DNA of 64,000 bases from Eopsaltria australis. Taxonomy: Eukaryota; Chordata; Aves; Passeriformes; Petroicidae. The notes under the pieces were generated by a model. The model was not told the DNA's origin and searched no databases. It saw nothing but the letters and a program-made list of their open reading frames with translations. Both the position numbers and the translations under genes were made by a program. This document shows positions 28,740-41,200 of this stretch, piece by piece (position 1 is the first letter of the stretch; the number at the start of each line of letters is the position of its first letter). The DNA lies in NCBI GenBank assembly GCA_034509425.1, contig JAVTVJ010000347.1:744001-808000 (forward strand). Direction: 5' to 3'.

Positions 28740-28870
28740 TACCCACTCGTTCCCAGGTTTCTAATTTTCAATCCCTTCCTTAAAGATAAGGGTTAAAATC
28801 CTTTAACTCAGAAAATTCATTTGCTACTGCCTAGATTAGTGCTTTAACTCCTGAACTACTGGATTAAAAG
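28740..28870 (-). mobile_element. Possible relic of a tRNA-derived SINE
   Basis: On the minus strand, tagttcaggag (28848-28858) fits the Pol III A-box pattern TRGYNNARNNG and is followed by 'ttaaagcacta', reminiscent of a tRNA D-arm ('ggttagagcact'). A weak B-box-like gaacgag lies near 28743-28753, much farther away than in a real tRNA. It is not a functional tRNA gene. It may be an old tRNA-derived interspersed repeat or a coincidence. Confidence 0.2.
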
Positions 28871-31800
28871 ACAGAATGGTTCTTCACACTGGACATTTAG
28901 TGAAAAATTTGGCTTGAAGAAAACGGAACTAAGCTCTTGCATAGATTCAGCAGGATTTACGTATAGTTTTAGGTGACTGAAACCAAACCTTTCAAGGGGA
29001 AAAAACCCTGTGCCTTCTTACCACTGTATACTACTGCTAAGCTATTCTTCTAGCACTTTTAATTATGTTAAAGTGTTAACACATTTAGTCACACAAAGTT
29101 ATTCATGTTTGGACGTGATCTCTGTGAATATAATGTCTTCATTCTCTTCTGGAAAGATATGACCTGACAACAGCTGTTACTCTTATGAGAACAATGTCCT
29201 GAGTATTGTTTAGATGTTTGCTGCTGTTTTAAATGTTTTCAGGAGACCAGGAAACATTGCTTGTCTGCAGTTTATTTTACAAAGGGACAAAAAAGTTAAC
29301 TGTGTCATGATGCTAGAAGATTAATAAAAGAAAAAAAAAAAGACATCTTGTTTTATAATTAGAGCACAATGCATGCAAATACCTTTTTTTGACTCTGCCC
29401 TCTGATGTTAAAATGCAGTACCAATTGCAACAGACTTAAATGTTTATAACATGACAATCTTTTTCCTTTTTTTGACCATTTATCAAGGTACCAGAGTATT
29501 AGAACAGTCTCTCACACTATTTACAAATTATAAGAAGTTTAAAATTATATCCCCATACTATTTGTTGCTTAGCTATTTGCAGATCAACTGTGATATAGTA
29601 GAAGTTAAGTACTAGTAAATGATTATTGCTTCCAACATATAGAACCCACACATTCATCTGACAGCCCAAACAAGTACTTAGCTACTTCTTAATCACCCAT
29701 TGCCCAAAGCAGAGAACAATTTTTTTCTGAGCCATGGATGTGACTACTGCTAAAATTTGATTTTTCTTTTTCTCCTTTTTTCCCCTCTCATAGCTATCAG
29801 CAATGGGATTGAAAACAATTATGGAGAGAAAGATAAGCCCACCACCGTAAAAAGAGAAATGCAATAAGCAATATAAATGAAAGCCAGAAAAAAAAGATGC
29901 ATGCAAAATAGAAACAGAAGAATATTTTTGGTATTTTCTCTATGTTAGTGTTCTTTTACTAACACTTCTCATTTCAAGAAAGAAGCTTTCCCATTATAAG
30001 CTACTATTTTAAATTAAAAGAAAACAAAACTGGCACTAGTAAAGAGCTCTATGTGCAGTTTTTAATGGGGGAAAAAAAGTTGTAAGAACCTCAAGAGTAG
30101 ATGAAGGGCTGTTGAATCCTATAGCTGTGACAATGCTTGTGGGAAAGTCTGGAACAGCAGGGAGGAAAGTGTGAGCCAAGAAACCTGAAAAATAGTCCAA
30201 GTACTTTCATAAAAATCCTTCTTTTAATAATGTGGGCTTAATTTTCATAATATATTACCATTTGGTTTGTTTCTTAGGGACCTGTGTTTATTAGAGAGCA
30301 TTCCCTGAAGCTGTCAGTCTATGGGAGTTCCCCTAAACTCCCTCAACATGCAGCTTTAGTGGTTTTCCTCTGTTTTGAGAGGGTACATTAATAACCACAC
30401 ACTAGTCTAGGCATAACTAGGCCACCCACCCTTCAAGAACTACAGTTCACATTTCTATCCACTCTTAATGGCAGCTAGCCTAATGGAAATGATGTCAAGG
30501 GGTGCAATTAAATACTCTGTGTGTCTCCTTACTCCTGTCTTTGTGAGGACCTTGTCCTGTTTGACATATATTTGTTCAGTCAGGGAATGTTACAGAGGGG
30601 TTGATTTAGTGCTGATGAGAAAGGAATGGTGTCACCCTCATTATAAGCAGAACTGATGTCCAGCTTGTGCTGTTGCCCTTTGGTCATGTCTGCACACATA
30701 TGACCTAGAGGCATTCTAAGTACTCATAGCTCTCAAGTTTGTCACTCACACATGCTGCACAACCACGATCTATGAGCAACATCTGCAGAGGTGGGAGCCT
30801 CATTTTCTGGCTGACTACAGATTGTTTATTCTTGCTCTTGTAACTCTCTTCCTGTCTGCCTCTGGCCAGCTCTGCTGAGTCTATCCAGGAGCAGACACAT
30901 GGGCACAAATGAGTTTTCTGAGGAAGTGCATGTGCGTGCATTTGTGTATGTACAATTTTTATTACCAGTAGGGCTAGCAGCTCTGTTTATTTAAAGTTGC
31001 CTGGCACTTTCCACTACAAAATCTAATTTCCAGTTGCTGAAATTGAACTATTTGATCCAACATATTTCAAGTCAACAGCCTACCTCCAATTCAAAAGTTT
31101 GTAAGGAGCATGTGCATATTTATTTGAAGTTATGAGGCAAGCCCCTTCAGTAGTTTCCTGAAAGTTAAGGACACCAATACTTTGCTTTACAAGCAGTACT
31201 TTTCCCACATTAAAAAACACAATTGTCTGGCGAGAACCGATGCCCTCCCAGTAGAAGGAGTGTCTGCCAGCTCAGTTGCTGGCATATTGGCAGCTGCTAA
31301 TCTAGGTGAATACTCTTTCATTGATAATGCGTCCAAATCTGCTTGTGATTTAAGTGAGCACATCAGAAATTGCAACCTGCCCTGTAACTGCAGCTTTGTC
31401 TGCTGTTGCTACAGCCACCTGAAGGAACATCAGCTGGTTGTAGGCTGCACTCTAGCGTCCCTTGATTGACAGGGCTCCAGATTCTACTGCTGCCAGAACT
31501 CAAGGGGCTGACACCCATCCTACAAGTCCTTAGGACTTGCCTCATAGTGCTTCATGCGTTTGATAACTCCACATTATGCTTGTGACCAACTTTCAGTGAT
31601 CTCAAAGGGCCAGGAACCACCCTCTAGCTCTGACACCTGATAACTTGGCTGCACCCATACTACATAACACTCAATCTAGGGTCCCCAAATATGTGCAGTA
31701 TATACATGCACATAATGGAAAATTTTTTATTTGTGACATGCTACAATTACAGCACTGAGCTGTTTCTCTCTGATCTACTGAATTCACTACTCTTCCAAAT

Positions 31801-32288
31801 CTGCCTGTGCATTGTAGCCATTCCTTTGATATTTCTCAGCATTCAGTAGCCAAATTGGCTACTTCTCTGGCCAGAAATGCAGACGGATGGGGTATGCAAA
31901 TCCCTCCAGGACAAAGATTCTTTGTAAAAGAAAAAGATAAGGGTATTTATAGCAAAACTCCAATATTCAGTAATCATATATTCAGACTGATTGGTGAAGA
32001 GGCCAAAATCAAGGCAGCTCAGAAGGACCAGAAAGAGTACATCACATCACAGCAGGCAGTCCTTACTTACCAAAGGCAGCTCTCCTCCATCCAGAGCCCA
32101 ACACTTGTCCTGCTATCATGCTGCTATCAGCAAATGCTAACAGTGTGACCTATCCCTTTCAGTGATAATCAACAAAGAAGAAGACCCATCCAAGTGTGAT
32201 ATCAAGTTACTTCATTTGTTCAAGTGGAAGGAGCTTTGTCTGTTTCAGTGGGAGATCAAAGGGCTGTTATATCAGGTTTCTCTTTTAT

Positions 32289-32316
32289 CTTATTTATTTA
32301 CTTATTTATTTATTAA
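32289..32316. repeat. (TTTA)n-like microsatellite
   Basis: Short run of TTTA units with one c-containing interruption, in AT-rich intergenic DNA. Confidence 0.6.
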
Positions 32317-33791
32317 ATTTCCTTTAAAATTAAAAACTCAGACATTCTTAATACATAAAAAAATAGTAATCTAATAGTGTATTCATACTGTCATAATTTA
32401 GGAAATTCCAAAAAAAAAGGCATTTCCACTCCTTTAGTATATATTTTAAATATGCAATTTTATCCATGATTCAATAAAACATAAATATAGAAAATACTAT
32501 ATAGTATTTACACATTGGTATAAAACACAATCAGATTTTTTTTTACAAGTCTAAATCACAATGTGCATTTTTCTCTTCTTCCTAACATGTAATCCTTTAT
32601 TACTGTGTCTGCTTTACAGATTTTTCTCGAACTGTTTTTTTTTTGCAATTAACTGACTATTAGTTGCCTAATATAAATTTCCAGTCAACTGCTGAAAAAA
32701 TCCTCAGTTTGATTGCTCCTTCCTACTAGAAGTGCCTTCCATGGATAATAAACCAAATCACTTAGGTACTGGAAATACCAGATCAAAAAGCCAATCAATC
32801 ATTTCTAATAATTTTTAGTGTTGTGAAAGGAAGAAAAGAACCCCTAAAACAGCACATGATGTTTTCAAGTAGAGCAGCTTTTAAAAAGCTTTTATCAACT
32901 GCAGCTGTCACAGATGGGTTATGTTAGTCAAGAAGATTCCAAAACAGGAAAAAGAGCACCCATGCTTATATAAATGAGAAGAATATCAGCTTGATTATAA
33001 TACTCTTTCACTAAGAGAATATACAATGTTGGGCTCGTCTGTGTTTGCTTAAACATGAGTAAAGAAGTGTAGGCCATAAAAATATACTTCAGAGCCCCTA
33101 TTCCCATCTAAAAACCTCCCATCAATTCATATGCTCAGTGATTAAACAGAACACCATATATCATTCTGCATATTTTGAGGACTTTGTCGGAGCCTGGATG
33201 AGAGAAGTGCTAAGAAGATCTTGAAGCCAAACATGGAATTATTCAGTCAAAGCATAACAATTTATTGCCAGATTTGTTTCTGAACACTGTAGATATTTTT
33301 ATCCTAATGTATTACAAACTGATGCAGTTACTCATTTTAATTAGAATCTTTACGGAATTTTAATTAAACAAAACTTTTATCCATAAAATTAGCATAGATA
33401 GTCACAAGCCAAAAGATATTAATAATCTGAAAATGAATAGAACCTTGTCTGACACAAGCTCACATTTTCTGGTTTTAGTCATGTCAATAGAATTAAGTGG
33501 TGTGTACTGAGTGATTCTTGTAATCTGTGTTGTAACACAGCCCTTCATGAAGTGAAAAGTATGATGGTTATATTTGTCAAGTTCATGGAAGAACTAATTA
33601 GCATCAGAACACTGATTTAAAAATATTTCTCTAGCCAAATCTATCAGCATAATCTAATAACAAACTGCTTTAGTCTTTGCTATCATGATTATGTTATTTA
33701 TTCTTTATATGCATGTAAAGTATACAGATAAAAATGCAAGCATGTTCTTGATCTTATGTACATGGCACATGTACAGTCAGCAAATTGTTTA

Positions 33792-33985
33792 GACTGAAGA
33801 GAACCTTAAAAACAATCTAGTTCTAAACCCCCTGCCATGGGCAGGGACATCTTTGGCATTGCTCAAATTCTCATCCAGCCTGGTCTTGAACACTTCCAGG
33901 GATGGGACATCCACAACTTCTCTAGGCAATACATTCCAGTGTCTCTCCACCCTTATTTTAAGAAACATAATTCCTTTAGGTTCCA
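33792..33985 (-). mobile_element. CR1 LINE 3' end, reverse orientation
   Basis: This is a reverse-complement CR1 3' UTR. 'ccccctgccatgggcagggacatct' equivalents lie at 33829-33853, 'cagcctggtcttgaacacttccagggatgggacatccacaacttctc' at 33877-33923 and 'ccagtgtctctccacccttattttaagaa' at 33936-33964, all in the order expected for the minus strand. The right side of the element, i.e. its 5' direction, breaks off near 33985. It has no coding capacity. Confidence 0.9.
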
Positions 33986-34705
33986 CAATTTGTGTTCTTG
34001 GCAGTTCAGTGGTGCACTTTCAGCAGGACAGTCACTAAATGGTTTCATTTTCTGAGGAAGATAAGGATCCAAATCACCTGAAATTAAGGTGGGACCTTGG
34101 CTGCATACCATAGGCATCAAAATACTGCTAAATGGTGGTAGTACTACTGTCACCTCTTATCTAAAGAACAGGCCAACCATTTGCATCAAAAAACCAAATT
34201 TAATGCTTTAAAGCAGCAGTTTCAACATTTGAATCCATATTAAACAGCAGGTGAAGTACGTGTGAGGGTCAGAAGTCTGAGCATTCTCCTTTGGCTGTGT
34301 CCCTCATACTCATGCAGGCTGATGTTATCCACACCTTCCCAATGAGGCTGTCTTTCTCAGTTTTTTCTATATGGAATGCAGAGTCTTGATTCAGTGTTAT
34401 GAATTCCATTTCCTAAAACTGGCAACTGCAAATCAGATGTAGTTAAGCCACATCAACATGCTGTTCTCCGAAGGTGCCCAGGCAAGAGAATATCACTCAC
34501 ACCAAGGGCACAAAGTACTGCAGTTTGAATTGCACGGATTGTTGCATGCAGAGCATCAACTGGAGCACAACTCATCTCTGTATTCACTTGTACCTATTTC
34601 CAAATTTCTTTTTCCCCCTCATACCTGATGTTTTGGTATCCTGAATATATTAGAAAGGTTTCTTTAACTACCTGCCAGACATAACTATTGACTTGCTTTG
34701 AGGAA
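33986..34705. other. Intergenic DNA, nothing recognised
   Basis: Single-copy sequence between a CR1 fragment and the duplicated segment at 34.7 kb. No gene or repeat was seen. Confidence 0.5.
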
Positions 34706-34758
34706 GGAATCTTAGGACAGAAGTTGTTTGTTGGGGGAATCTTAGGACAGAAGTTGTT
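34706..34758 (+). repeat. Local 23-bp direct duplication, 30-bp period
   Basis: A 23-bp stretch beginning ggaatcttaggacag is present identically at 34706-34728 and 34736-34758, separated by a short T/G-rich spacer. Perfect identity indicates a recent local duplication. It abuts the steroid-receptor-like palindrome at 34777. Confidence 0.85.
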
Positions 34759-34776
34759 CACTGTAATATATAGAAT

Positions 34777-34791
34777 AGAACAGAATGTTCT
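34777..34791. promoter_or_regulatory. Perfect palindromic GRE/ARE/PRE-like element
   Basis: agaacagaatgttct is an exact match to AGAACAnnnTGTTCT, the inverted-repeat-3 site bound by glucocorticoid, progesterone, androgen and mineralocorticoid receptors. Symmetry extends outward: tagaat (34771-34776) pairs with attcta (34794-34799) with a 2-nt offset. A 12-base-specific match is not expected often by chance in 64 kb. Occupancy is unknown, and no nearby promoter is visible. Confidence 0.4.
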
Positions 34792-34799
34792 ACATTCTA

Positions 34800-37700
34800 T
34801 TTCAACTACATTAAAAAAAAAAAAATCCTGACTTTGAACTACAATCCTTTGGAGAACAGGGATCCCTAATATGGACTTTAAGGACTACAAACTTCATATG
34901 TTTTCCTGTTGTTGACATCGTACTTTATTCAAGTAGTCTGAACAATATAATTAATTCAGAAGAGTTAAAATCAGTCTGTAATTAATTTGAAGTTTGCTGC
35001 CTGCATTTCAGATCAGCCAGGTTCTGTGTTTCTAAGTATATCTGTTATTTCTAACACCATTGATCTTGTAAATACCTACCACCCCTAAAATCCTTGTCCT
35101 GTATTATTGAAAACCACAGACCAGGGAATCTGTAGGAGATCTATTCTGAGCCGGTCTGTAAGTCCATTTTGGATATCTGCTAAATATACCGGGTTTTCTA
35201 AACTCTTTTAAAGATAAGACATGCACAATTCTATGTGGGAACTATCATATAACACATTGTAAAACTTTAAAAAGTTTAAAATGTTTCACTGTATCAAGAT
35301 GCCAGAAAGATAAGAAAGGAATGTGTTACTTTGCTTTTAATAAAGACAAAAGGATGGGTCAGTAAGTAATGAATAGTAAAGCTGCTAAAGATTAAGAGGT
35401 GCAAAATTATAAATAAAATGATAATACTATTTAACAGAAATTACATTTTCAGTCAGATTTTGTATAATTTGTTCTTTATGTGCACAGCAGCAATCTATTT
35501 TATAATAACAGTAATATTATTTTGATAAAAAATTATTTTGCAAAATTATAATGTAAGAATAAAGGTAATAAAAAAGGTAATTAAAAATAGAACTGTCTTA
35601 AATGGCTCATAAATCTAACATCTAAATAAAACAACCAAATTTACTTCAAACTGATGGTAAAACTGAATTTGTTTGAATATGAAGTCTCCAAGTAGTCAAT
35701 GAACCAGTAAAATTGAAATGCTCTTGAATGCATGTCAAGATATCATCAAAAGAACTCACTGCAGCTAAAAGGGGGAGAGACAATCAATGAATTCTGCTTA
35801 GGAGTGAATGATGTAAATGGCAAGAAATGCAAACCGAAATTTATTTATTTTTCTTATTCTGTGCTAATCAAGCACAGTAAAAATTTAAGATTGCTACTTC
35901 TCAAAACATATTCAGAATGGAATATTAAAGCAACCCATCCTTCTGTCTACCAATTTCTTTCTCTTTTCCCTTCTTTCTTGTTTGTACTGCGGGAGGATCT
36001 TAGACTAGCTCTTACCAAGTGCAAGCCCTGACTGTCGTATTCTTTTTCTTATTTTTCTTTAAGCTGTGATTTAAAAAGGTCTGACAGCTACATTTTCAAT
36101 CATACAACTGTAGTGGAAAAGCTTGTATAGAGGTGGCAAAGACACACCAATCTTCTTGCTCTCACTTCTATCAAGTAAATGCCATTGTTTGGTAAACCAG
36201 AGGAAGAAATTCAGGCTGTATGTAATACTTTTACCCAATTTCCTCTTCGAAGTCATTAACTTAGCAGAGTTGTAGTCATTCTGCCAAAACACTGTGTATC
36301 TCTGGCATTCCCAGATAATCAGACATAGAATATATTCCTGCAGGTATAACTGAATTCTGGAATAAGTACTTTAGTATAAAATACACTTGGGCAGCATTTC
36401 CATTACAGCACTTAATCCAGCTGAATTCTGTATGAATGCCTCAGAATTCCTCTGAAGAGTATCATACTCGCAAAATAGATTTGACAGATGTACAACAGTT
36501 CATAAAGTACTTAACAGAGATAACACCTTCAAAACATACTTACTTCCAAAACAAAATTAATAAAAAAAAGAGGCTTTAATATAATGAATCTGAAAGCCTA
36601 CACTTTTTATTGAAGCACCTAAGACAGACCAATCGTTCCAAGAAAAATCCTGAGCCTTCTTAAAAGGAGAGGCAGAATTTCTGCACTCTAAACAGGGCTC
36701 CGAAAATACCAATTTTTTAATGTGACTTTAGGACTTTTAAAACATAGATTGGTAGGAGAAGTATTTTAGTTGAATTTTAAAATTATCTCCTAAGGCTTGT
36801 GAAAACTATTCTACTGATTTGTTTTCAAAACCACTACAGTTCATTACAAGACGTAACAAACATTCTGAGTAAGTATAATTGCCAAACTGGTTAATAAATT
36901 AAGGCAAATCTGGAGCCTTTTTTTTCTGCTTTCTGAGATTTCAAAATTTTGCAAAGTTGTACTTAAAGAGACACTTATTTCATTTTGATTACTTCAGGTG
37001 GTGTTTCTGTCTTTGCTGAAGAGATTGTGAACTATAGAAAGCATATTTGGGTAAAAAGAATTGTTAAAAAGACAGACATCTGATAAGATCTTTCATTAAG
37101 TATATACTTAAATTCCCTTATGTCCAAAAAGAAATATTTAATAATATATGAAACAGATGTTTTCAGAATGGAAGAATGTAGAATTTTTTTTGCAATTATC
37201 AAAATTAGGTATAGTGTCCTTTTTCTGTTCCTACAACACTAAAATGCTGCAATGCTAGGTGTCTGAACTGCATAACCACATATAGCTGTTCCTTAACTAA
37301 GTAGTTGGTAAATCTGCTGGCTCTTGTTGCCTAAAAACTGCTGTCAGGTGATCAGAATGGAGTAATTGACATTATTATATATTTCTTCTTCAAGAGCAAT
37401 CAACTGAATAGGCAGATCTCTACTCAGTGTGATGCCTCCTGCCCTGAAGCTTTCAGAAATGTCAAGGCCCTGGGCAGCAGCTTCTCTCCTCCTCCCCTCT
37501 CTTAAATGCAGGCAACCACCACCAGCAAAACCCAACCCAACCCAGCTCAACCCCATAGTCCATAACAGAAAAAGAAAATCTCATGCCCCCAGGCCCAACT
37601 CTGTGGCAAGTGGAGTCAATGGAAGTTTTGCCAATGACATCAGTAATAGCAGCACTCTTTAAACCTCCTTTATTCCAGCAGGCCAACAAACTTATTTGCA

Positions 37701-40700
37701 CAGTGACAGCAACATGTACCACATATTTTTGCTTACAGTTAGACTAACTGAACACTAGGAAAAGTTATATAGTCATAAATTCTGAAAGCATTTAATAGGG
37801 CTTTTAGGTATATAATCTTCTGCAAAAGAACAGATTATGCCGCTGAAACCTGATGTTCACTCTGGAAGTGCCATTGAGGTGCCATTAAGGTACCATTTTC
37901 TTGTACATAGTATGGTTGTTAGTAGACATATGGGCTTTTATATCAGAATAATGAATGAAAACCAGGCATTGTTTATTTTTCATATATACTATTGAGCATC
38001 TGAATTAATGAAATGGAATTTATGGATGGATAGCATGTTCAAGGAGGTAGAAAACCATTACTGCTTATAATTCAACCTCTGACATAAGAGTGGCTGAGAC
38101 AGAAATTTGATGTGTTGCTGGTTTTGCTGTCTTTTCCTGAGAAACTCTTGTTTCAGTAATAGCTTCAGCTTTAGAGGAGGGAGAGCAAATATTCATGTTA
38201 CGGGCATATTTGGAAAGTAGACCAATTTAGGCAAAGCTTCTTTCCAAACATCAGTCACTTTCAGTGCAGATGGGAAAGGGCACCACAGACTGAGATTTCA
38301 GTTGGATGCAGCCTTTTCTGACTGGAGAAAGGGAAAAAGGCAACAGTGATGGAGTTCTGGGGTGACCACATCTGCCCATTAGGGGCTGGACATCCATCTC
38401 TCTTTACACAGAGCTACCCAGCAGCCATCATTCACATAAAAACTCTCAGTCCATTACCAACTGTTGACCTTGCGACCTTACATTAAATGCTTCACATCCC
38501 ATTACTTTCCTCCCAAGTCATCTATTTTCCTAATTTTTTACAATAATGCACTTCAGCTTTGTCACACATTTCTGGCTCCAGTTCTGGAAAATGTTTCTGT
38601 TCAAGAAAACACACCACTGTGTGCTTTATTTTGCTTATCTCCTGAAATCAAAATGAAGCATGCTGTTACCGTTTGCTCTCCATAGAGATAGAACGAAAAC
38701 ACACTTACAGGCTTCTCTGTCCTGGGCTATGAATGATGGGAGTTATTTTTTCCAGTCTGTTTCAAACAGAAGAACTAATGTAATCATAAATGCATTGAAA
38801 TTAAATCCTAATAAAGGGTCTTCAGAAGAATATTCATGTTCCCACTTAAAAAAAAGGTTTATTATACTTGTAAAAGATATTTGAAGCATTCCAGCTTTCT
38901 AAAGCATTGCAGTATACTTCTGCAATAGCTTGCTACCCATTACTGAATAGATTTAATTATACTTTCTCTGTAGTAGAATTACAGTTACATATGGTTTTTT
39001 GCTACTGATTGGAACGTCAGTAATAATTTAATTAGATATTATGACAGTTTCCATGGCTTATATGTTAACACAGTTAAATTCTCTCTGTAAACTAATTTTG
39101 AGAACAAATGTTTCTGTTCAAAATCTTTTACAGTGGAAATGTTTCAAAGGTAGAAAAAGTTAATTACAAGGTTTTTCCCCCCCCTTCTAAATCCTCTGAA
39201 GGAGCAGGAACATTTTCCATGGAAATATGGTCAGTCACTGAAATGTCAAAGGGGCTCTAACTGAGCAGTATATGGAAAGTATATGAAATTTAAACCACTT
39301 CACAATCTAAGTTAAATGTTACTATTTATTTATATAACTAGAGTGACCCTCAGTATGCAGAAGATATGCTTTTTACTGCGTGGTTTTCATGGATGCAAGA
39401 ACATTGAACGGCTGTATTATATTTAATTAAAAGCAATAGTGGGCCTACCCAGATGTTAAAAGGGCTTGATCTGAACAGTGTGTTGACATCAGATGAATAG
39501 GAGAGGCCACCTGCTAGCTCCACTTTTGGCTTTGTGGATGATTTGCATTCCTGTGGCCTGTTGCTCTGCATGATTGCTCTCAGCACTTCACAGCCCCATG
39601 AACTGTTTAATATCATGGATACCTTCCAGCCGTGCAGGCTATCTCCTTTTGTAACATCAGTGCAAAAGAAAGAGTGACCACTTGCATGATTCTGATGGGT
39701 AGAGCATGATGTTTTCACTTAGCATATACCACATCAAAGAGGAGGAAATGCTTTTCTATAAACCAGATTAAGATAAAAATTAATCCATTCTTGCCTAAGA
39801 GTGCTAACAGACCTTTTTTTCTCTTTCTGAAAGATGCTCATCATTTGAACCTGAGTACAGTACAGTTCAGACTGTATCCTTGTTTTTTCCCTTGAGCACA
39901 GAATGTTTCTTGTTTAAATATGTAAAAGTTAAATAATTGACTAAATATGTGTATTGTTTGAATACTGAGAAACCCTTCAGTAGCATAAATGTATTCATGA
40001 ACACAAAGGTAACTTTTAGACTTCATGTGCTTTATCACTATTAGACTGCCAGTGCATTCCTAATTGCTGTCATCTTTCTGAAAAACTACAAATATTCTAA
40101 AAGGAGAAGCAAGAAAAATGGAATTAAAAAGAGAAAGAATTCATTACTCCATTTTCCGGCAGGTAATACTAAAAGGCAAAAGAAAAATTTCAGATCCATG
40201 TTTCTGTGAACTGTCCTTTCTTGAGATTATATGTGCTGCATGGAACTCAGCCCAAGTTCCTGGTAAGTTCCCAACCTGAAGGTTACTGTATCATCATTCA
40301 AGGAGTGGAAGGATGCCATTATCTAAAAATAGCCATCGTTATTTCCCAGATTCCCTTGTATTTCCAATCTATATTTATTTCTGCAGTGATTAGCTGATTA
40401 TTCATCCCAGTGATTATTCATCCCACCAAGTTCTCAGTGACATTTTCTTACCATTTTATACTTCAGTACTAAATAGTAAAATAATAATATGCTTGCTTTT
40501 GTGTTTGTGTTTGATGTTTCTTTCTCCTTAGGCAGTATAATGATTTAAGGTACAAGACAAAAAAATCAAATGTTATTCCACAACAGATTTATATACAAAA
40601 CATGTGATTATTCACACCTAATTTGAGGTCAAAAGATTTTAAAAATTTTGAACATTTTAAATCAGCTTTTTTCTATAATCAGACAATTAACTTCCTGACA

Positions 40701-41080
40701 AATTATTTAGTTACTCAACAACAGGGCTAACAGAGATTAAAGAGGAATTATATACCTAAATGCCTCTTTACCAGCTTAACTCTAAAGCACAGATTTTCTC
40801 ATTACTCAACTAACTGCAGTATATAAAATTCATATGGATTTAAGCTTATGATTTCAAAGTTTTCCTAGCATCACAAATTTTATTTCTCAGCATATCCACA
40901 GACAGCTCAGTCTTAATGCAAAGAGAGAGCAGAGATTTAATTTTGAATTCCACAGTAGACAATGCAGTTACCACTGTTGAGAAATGTGGTTTCAGTTCCA
41001 TCCTTTTGCCGAAAGGGTCTGAATCTAACAGTGTTTCTAAACTGCCAGGCTTCAGAGGTTTCAGGGAATAGAAGCTGCCA
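34800..41080. other. Intergenic DNA, no gene recognised
   Basis: This is AT-rich sequence with no LINE, LTR or significant tandem repeat identified. Open frames at 39350-39718 (minus, 122 codons) and around 37344-37722 (both strands) lack recognisable domains and are open on overlapping opposite frames, which argues against coding. There is a 15-bp direct duplication at 40395-40409 and 40411-40425. Confidence 0.5.
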
Positions 41081-41200
41081 GTTTCTCCTGCTTAATTAAT
41101 GTTTTCCACTGCCTGATTAAATGTTTTCTAGTCAGTGGCTGTGATTAAGTCAGTAACTCCACAGCCCGCTGATTAATATTTCCCCTGGAAAAATTATAGT
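41081..41200. promoter_or_regulatory. Candidate conserved enhancer with clustered TAAT/GATTAA motifs
   Basis: About 110 bp carry four homeodomain-like cores: cttaattaatg (about 41091), cctgattaaatg (about 41112), tgtgattaagtc (about 41141) and gctgattaatat (about 41169). These are interleaved with less AT-rich sequence. The pattern (repeated GATTAA/TAATTA sites, mixed composition, no reading frame) is what vertebrate developmental enhancers often look like. If the neighbouring gene is BMP5, a skeletal or soft-tissue enhancer is a reasonable hypothesis; conservation must be checked. Confidence 0.3.

Larger units (their letters stand above)
24580..33791. other. Intergenic DNA with a few motif-rich islands, no gene recognised
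   Basis: This is mostly unremarkable AT-rich sequence. It contains an inverted repeat at 26209-26250, a homeobox-motif and palindrome cluster at about 27770-27900, a GAAA microsatellite at 28117-28150, a possible tRNA-like relic near 28.74-28.87 kb, and a stretch at 31.19-31.56 kb that is open on both strands and somewhat richer in CpG. Frames at 26434-26757 (minus), 28033-28368 (minus), 31182-31469 (plus) and 31807-32148 (plus) reach 95-113 codons. None has a recognisable domain, and I do not call them genes. Confidence 0.5.

Noticed and set aside
31807..32148. 113-codon plus-strand open frame
   Set aside because: The translation looks protein-like in places but is not recognised and has no splice or start context; insufficient for a gene call.
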